Source: Rutidosis leptorrhynchoides (taxonomy: Eukaryota > Streptophyta > Magnoliopsida > Asterales > Asteraceae). From it: a DNA stretch of 64,000 nt. The notes below the pieces were generated by a model. The model was not told the origin of the DNA. It searched no databases and saw nothing but the letters and a program-made list of their open reading frames with translations. This document shows, in pieces, positions 61,636-64,000 of this stretch (position 1 is its first letter; every line of letters begins with the position of its first letter). Location of the stretch: contig NC_092338.1 in assembly GCF_046630445.1 (NCBI RefSeq), positions 154,788,001 through 154,852,000 on the forward strand, given 5' to 3'. A program made the translations under genes and the position numbers.

Positions 61636-62940
61636 CATTACTTTGTTTGATCAAATTTATGTTCTTACTTGTTTGATTGAATGAAAGTTTGTAGCTTTAG
61701 TTGTAGATAGAACTTGTATTTGTGTTAAGACTAAGAACATGATGTAACCTTGGTTCATCATCCTTCAAAAACTCTTAAGTGAGTTGTATTCACTCTTAGT
61801 CTTGACATTTGTGTGTTGATGGTTGAACCTTGCTCAAAGTGATGGTAAAACATCAAAGAATTGTACACTTGAAGCTTATACGCATCAAGGATGAGAACCG
61901 TGATGAGCATCAAACACCAAGAAACCCAATGGAGCACTTGTTTACTGTTTTTTTGGGTCTGATCAGACTCCCGGGACTTCTGGAAAGTTTATTTTCAGAT
62001 ATTTCGTTTCGAGTAGATGACTTTTCGTTTAAGACTCACCTAAATCCGATATACGGTTTAGGATTTATAGCCTTCCGAAAATCACTACGCCTTTGTAACG
62101 ACGTGCTGAAAATTCTGACCTACTCGAGCTTGAACCGTTGCCATGGTCAAACGACATCGATTTAGGATTTGAAAATTTGAAAGCGGTTAGAGGACTCACA
62201 TACGGAGCCTTGGCCACTGACCACGCATCTTTTCGGTTTGTCTAGAGGTCGTAGCAGCTGTCCGAAGTCAACCTTTGTTTCGATCTCTATTCTTGATTGA
62301 AAACTTACTTTACTTTTTACGTACGATGATGATGATGATGATACTTAAGACTTAATTTATTCACTTTAAAATTTTGGGGACAATATACTGACTTAGTGAC
62401 CTTTGACTTAGGTTGACGACCTTTCGGACCGACTTACTACTTGCATACTTTTCATATCGACTCTTACTGCTTATTCACTGTGAGTTATAGCTCCCTTTTT
62501 ACTTTACTATTTTTGGGACTGAGAATACATGCGCTTTTTATGTTTTATATACTAGACACGAGTACTTAAACTTTATATATGTGTGGGTGACATAACGGCA
62601 CAAAGATTCCCTTAGCACGGTGCGTTTAGTCATTAGTTTATGAACCGGTGAACGCGAATCTTAGATAGTTTGACATCCCCACTCGGGCTAGTCGCGCTAG
62701 CATTCAACGGGTGTTTAATACTTCGTAAACAGACGCACTCGCCAAGTGTACTTTCAGGGGGTAATAATACATTAAGTTAGTTACCGGGTGCCCACGAATA
62801 AGCATATACTTTTCATACTATTTTGATTACGAAATCTCGTGGTCTACATTACATTACTGATTAAAAACAAACTATAGCTCACCAACATTCGTGTTGACTT
62901 TTTAAGCATGTATTTCTCAGGTGCTTAGACGTTGTTGCTT

Positions 62941-63015
62941 CCACTGTTAGACTTGCTGTATAGTCTTGGTGTTATAGACTTGCTGTTATAGACTCGCTGT
63001 GTTAGACTTCCGCTG
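62941..63015 (+). repeat. Short tandem repeats of a ttagacttgctg-type unit
   Basis: Four to five imperfect copies (gttagacttgctg, gttatagacttgctg, gttatagactcgctg, gttagacttccgctg) in the U5 of LTR B. Confidence 0.75.
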
Positions 63016-63249
63016 CATTACTTAGAGATGTCTCAATCATGGAACTTTTATTTTGCATTCGCAACTTATGTTATTTTGAATAATGGCTTTGTAACGACCT
63101 TTGTGTCACGTTATCTTTTGTAAAACAATTGAAGTTATCTCTTCATGAATGCAAAACTTGTTTTAAACAGCATGTAGCGTTGTAACCATGTAACGATCCT
63201 GTTGTTCATGATCCGTACACGTTGATTTTGTACAGGGTGTCACAAAATT

Positions 63250-63673
63250 TGTTGACCGTAGAACATGTTTTGATTGCAGAGAATTAGGACATGTTGCATG
63301 GAATTGTCCAAAAAGGTCTGCTACACCATATAGGAAGGTTGACCTGAACCAAACTTTTAATGAAAATTTGTCTAGGTTAAAATGGAAGAACAATAGACTT
63401 TTCAAGAATCGTTCAGCCTCTCCTATTAAGAAACGTGCTTCCACCCCAACTTTCAGAACTTCTGCACCTCCTAACTTTGACTCGGCAACTATTTATCGTA
63501 AACAATCTCCATCTAAGCGTCAGTTTTGGAAAGCTAAGTATGATGGAGGTGGTAGTTCAAGTGGTGATGATGTGATTACAACATCGTTGGGATCCACTGG
63601 AAAATGGGTGGATTTACAAGTTGTTGGTGTCGACGGGAAACCCACTGCATTCGGGCTTGGGTTCCCACTTTGA
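63250..63673 (+). pseudogene. Copia gag fragment 3 with CCHC zinc knuckle
   Basis: The gag frame resumes in phase right after the duplication of LTR B (63245-63249). It begins with a zinc knuckle CFDCRELGHVAWNC (Cys-x2-Cys-x4-His-x4-Cys complete), followed by a Lys/Arg/Ser-rich tail ending GFGL-like at a stop at 63671-63673. Just after it, in another frame (63727-63756), TWIVDNGA resembles the copia protease site WxVDSGA, with Asn in place of Ser. The pol region then runs out of the window. The shift between gag and protease and the stops in fragment 1 mean this element is dead. Confidence 0.8.
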
Positions 63674-64000
63674 ACTAATTTTGTTTTTGAGCTTTGTGCA
63701 GGTCGCCAAGTTTGTTTAACCTTGTTGATAGTACCTGGATTGTCGACAATGGGGCGGTCCGCACGTAACTGCCCAGGAGAATGGCTTGCATATACTTCAG
63801 TATGCAACCCGGATTGACACGTATGTTGTTTGATTCTATACAATTCAGTGTAGTACGGGCTTAGTAACGCATTTTGGTGTAAAAAAATCAGTCTGATATC
63901 GTCCCAGAAACGAAACGTCAAATGAGTAACCAACTCTTTTTATGTTTTCTTTATTGTATTTGTTTACATTTGCATGTTAGGTAGTTTAAATTTCTGCATT
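63674..64000 (+). pseudogene. Start of copia pol (protease site relic), truncated by the window end
   Basis: Contains the degraded protease motif at 63727-63756 followed at once by a stop. The remainder to 64000 shows no further recognisable domain. Confidence 0.5.

Larger units (their letters stand above)
58827..63244 (+). repeat. LTR B, 3' piece (rest of U3, R and U5)
   Basis: Follows the duplication ttggg (58827-58831). Holds a perfect 10-bp inverted repeat at 58832-58855, about 2 kb of unrecognised U3-like sequence and a TATA box (60989-60996). A hairpin string (61161-61635), the conserved stem-loop (62878-62898) and the LTR end gggtgtcaca complete it. I cannot exclude that part of 58832-60735 is another unrecognised insertion. 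Confidence 0.7.

Noticed and set aside
61830..62165. 111-aa plus-strand frame in LTR B
   Set aside because: In the transcribed end of an LTR, no homology I recognise, composition like the surrounding non-coding sequence.

Overview
This window is plant nuclear DNA made almost entirely of LTR retrotransposons. I see no host protein gene, rRNA or functional tRNA gene. AT-rich sequence, TA, AAT and ATC microsatellites, Ty1/copia and Ty3/gypsy relics, and initiator-Met-tRNA primer sites (TGGTATCAGAGC) all point to a large angiosperm genome. The gag types resemble those I know from Asteraceae such as sunflower and lettuce; that assignment is inference.

Layout. (1) 1-6240: decayed copia element on the minus strand (RNase H, RT, integrase and gag-knuckle relics, primer site at 5374, LTR-like sequence with a 56-bp tandem duplication). 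(2) 6241-15352: a gypsy-type element without pol, arranged LTR - internal with dead gag - LTR - second internal lacking gag. Its LTRs and internal region carry long arrays of short hairpins. (3) 15353-64000: an old copia gag (plus strand) broken into three pieces (15983-16450, 20813-22165, 63250-63673) by later insertions.

The insertions can be dissected by 5-bp target duplications. A solo LTR 'A' (16451-20807, minus; aagaa) and a solo LTR 'B' (22166-63244, plus; aaatt) lie in the gag. Inside B are a solo LTR 'C' (22730-48382, minus; tgcgc) and a complete non-autonomous element 'F' (48431-58826, plus; ttggg). Inside C is a related non-autonomous element 'D' (26187-47651, minus; atata, in a TA tract). 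Inside the LTR of D is a young, intact Ty3/gypsy chromovirus 'E' (33860-43524, minus; atctg) with a single 1491-codon Gag-Pol frame and LTRs in which I see two differences over 2365 bp. The nest is five layers deep (gag > B > C > D > E), and removing A or B with one duplication copy restores the gag reading frame exactly.

A, C, D and F share one LTR family (about 3.2-4.4 kb) that contains a tRNA-like Pol III promoter unit and AAT or TA microsatellites. D and F carry only a short gag-like frame and no pol, so they probably depend on proteins from elsewhere; E is a possible but unproven donor. Most notable are RNA-level structures: hairpin arrays with compensatory changes in element 1 and in LTR B, a covarying stem-loop shared by LTRs of three families, phased GGACGCCGTCC palindromes shared by element 1 and E, and a palindrome before the polypurine tract shared by E, D and F.
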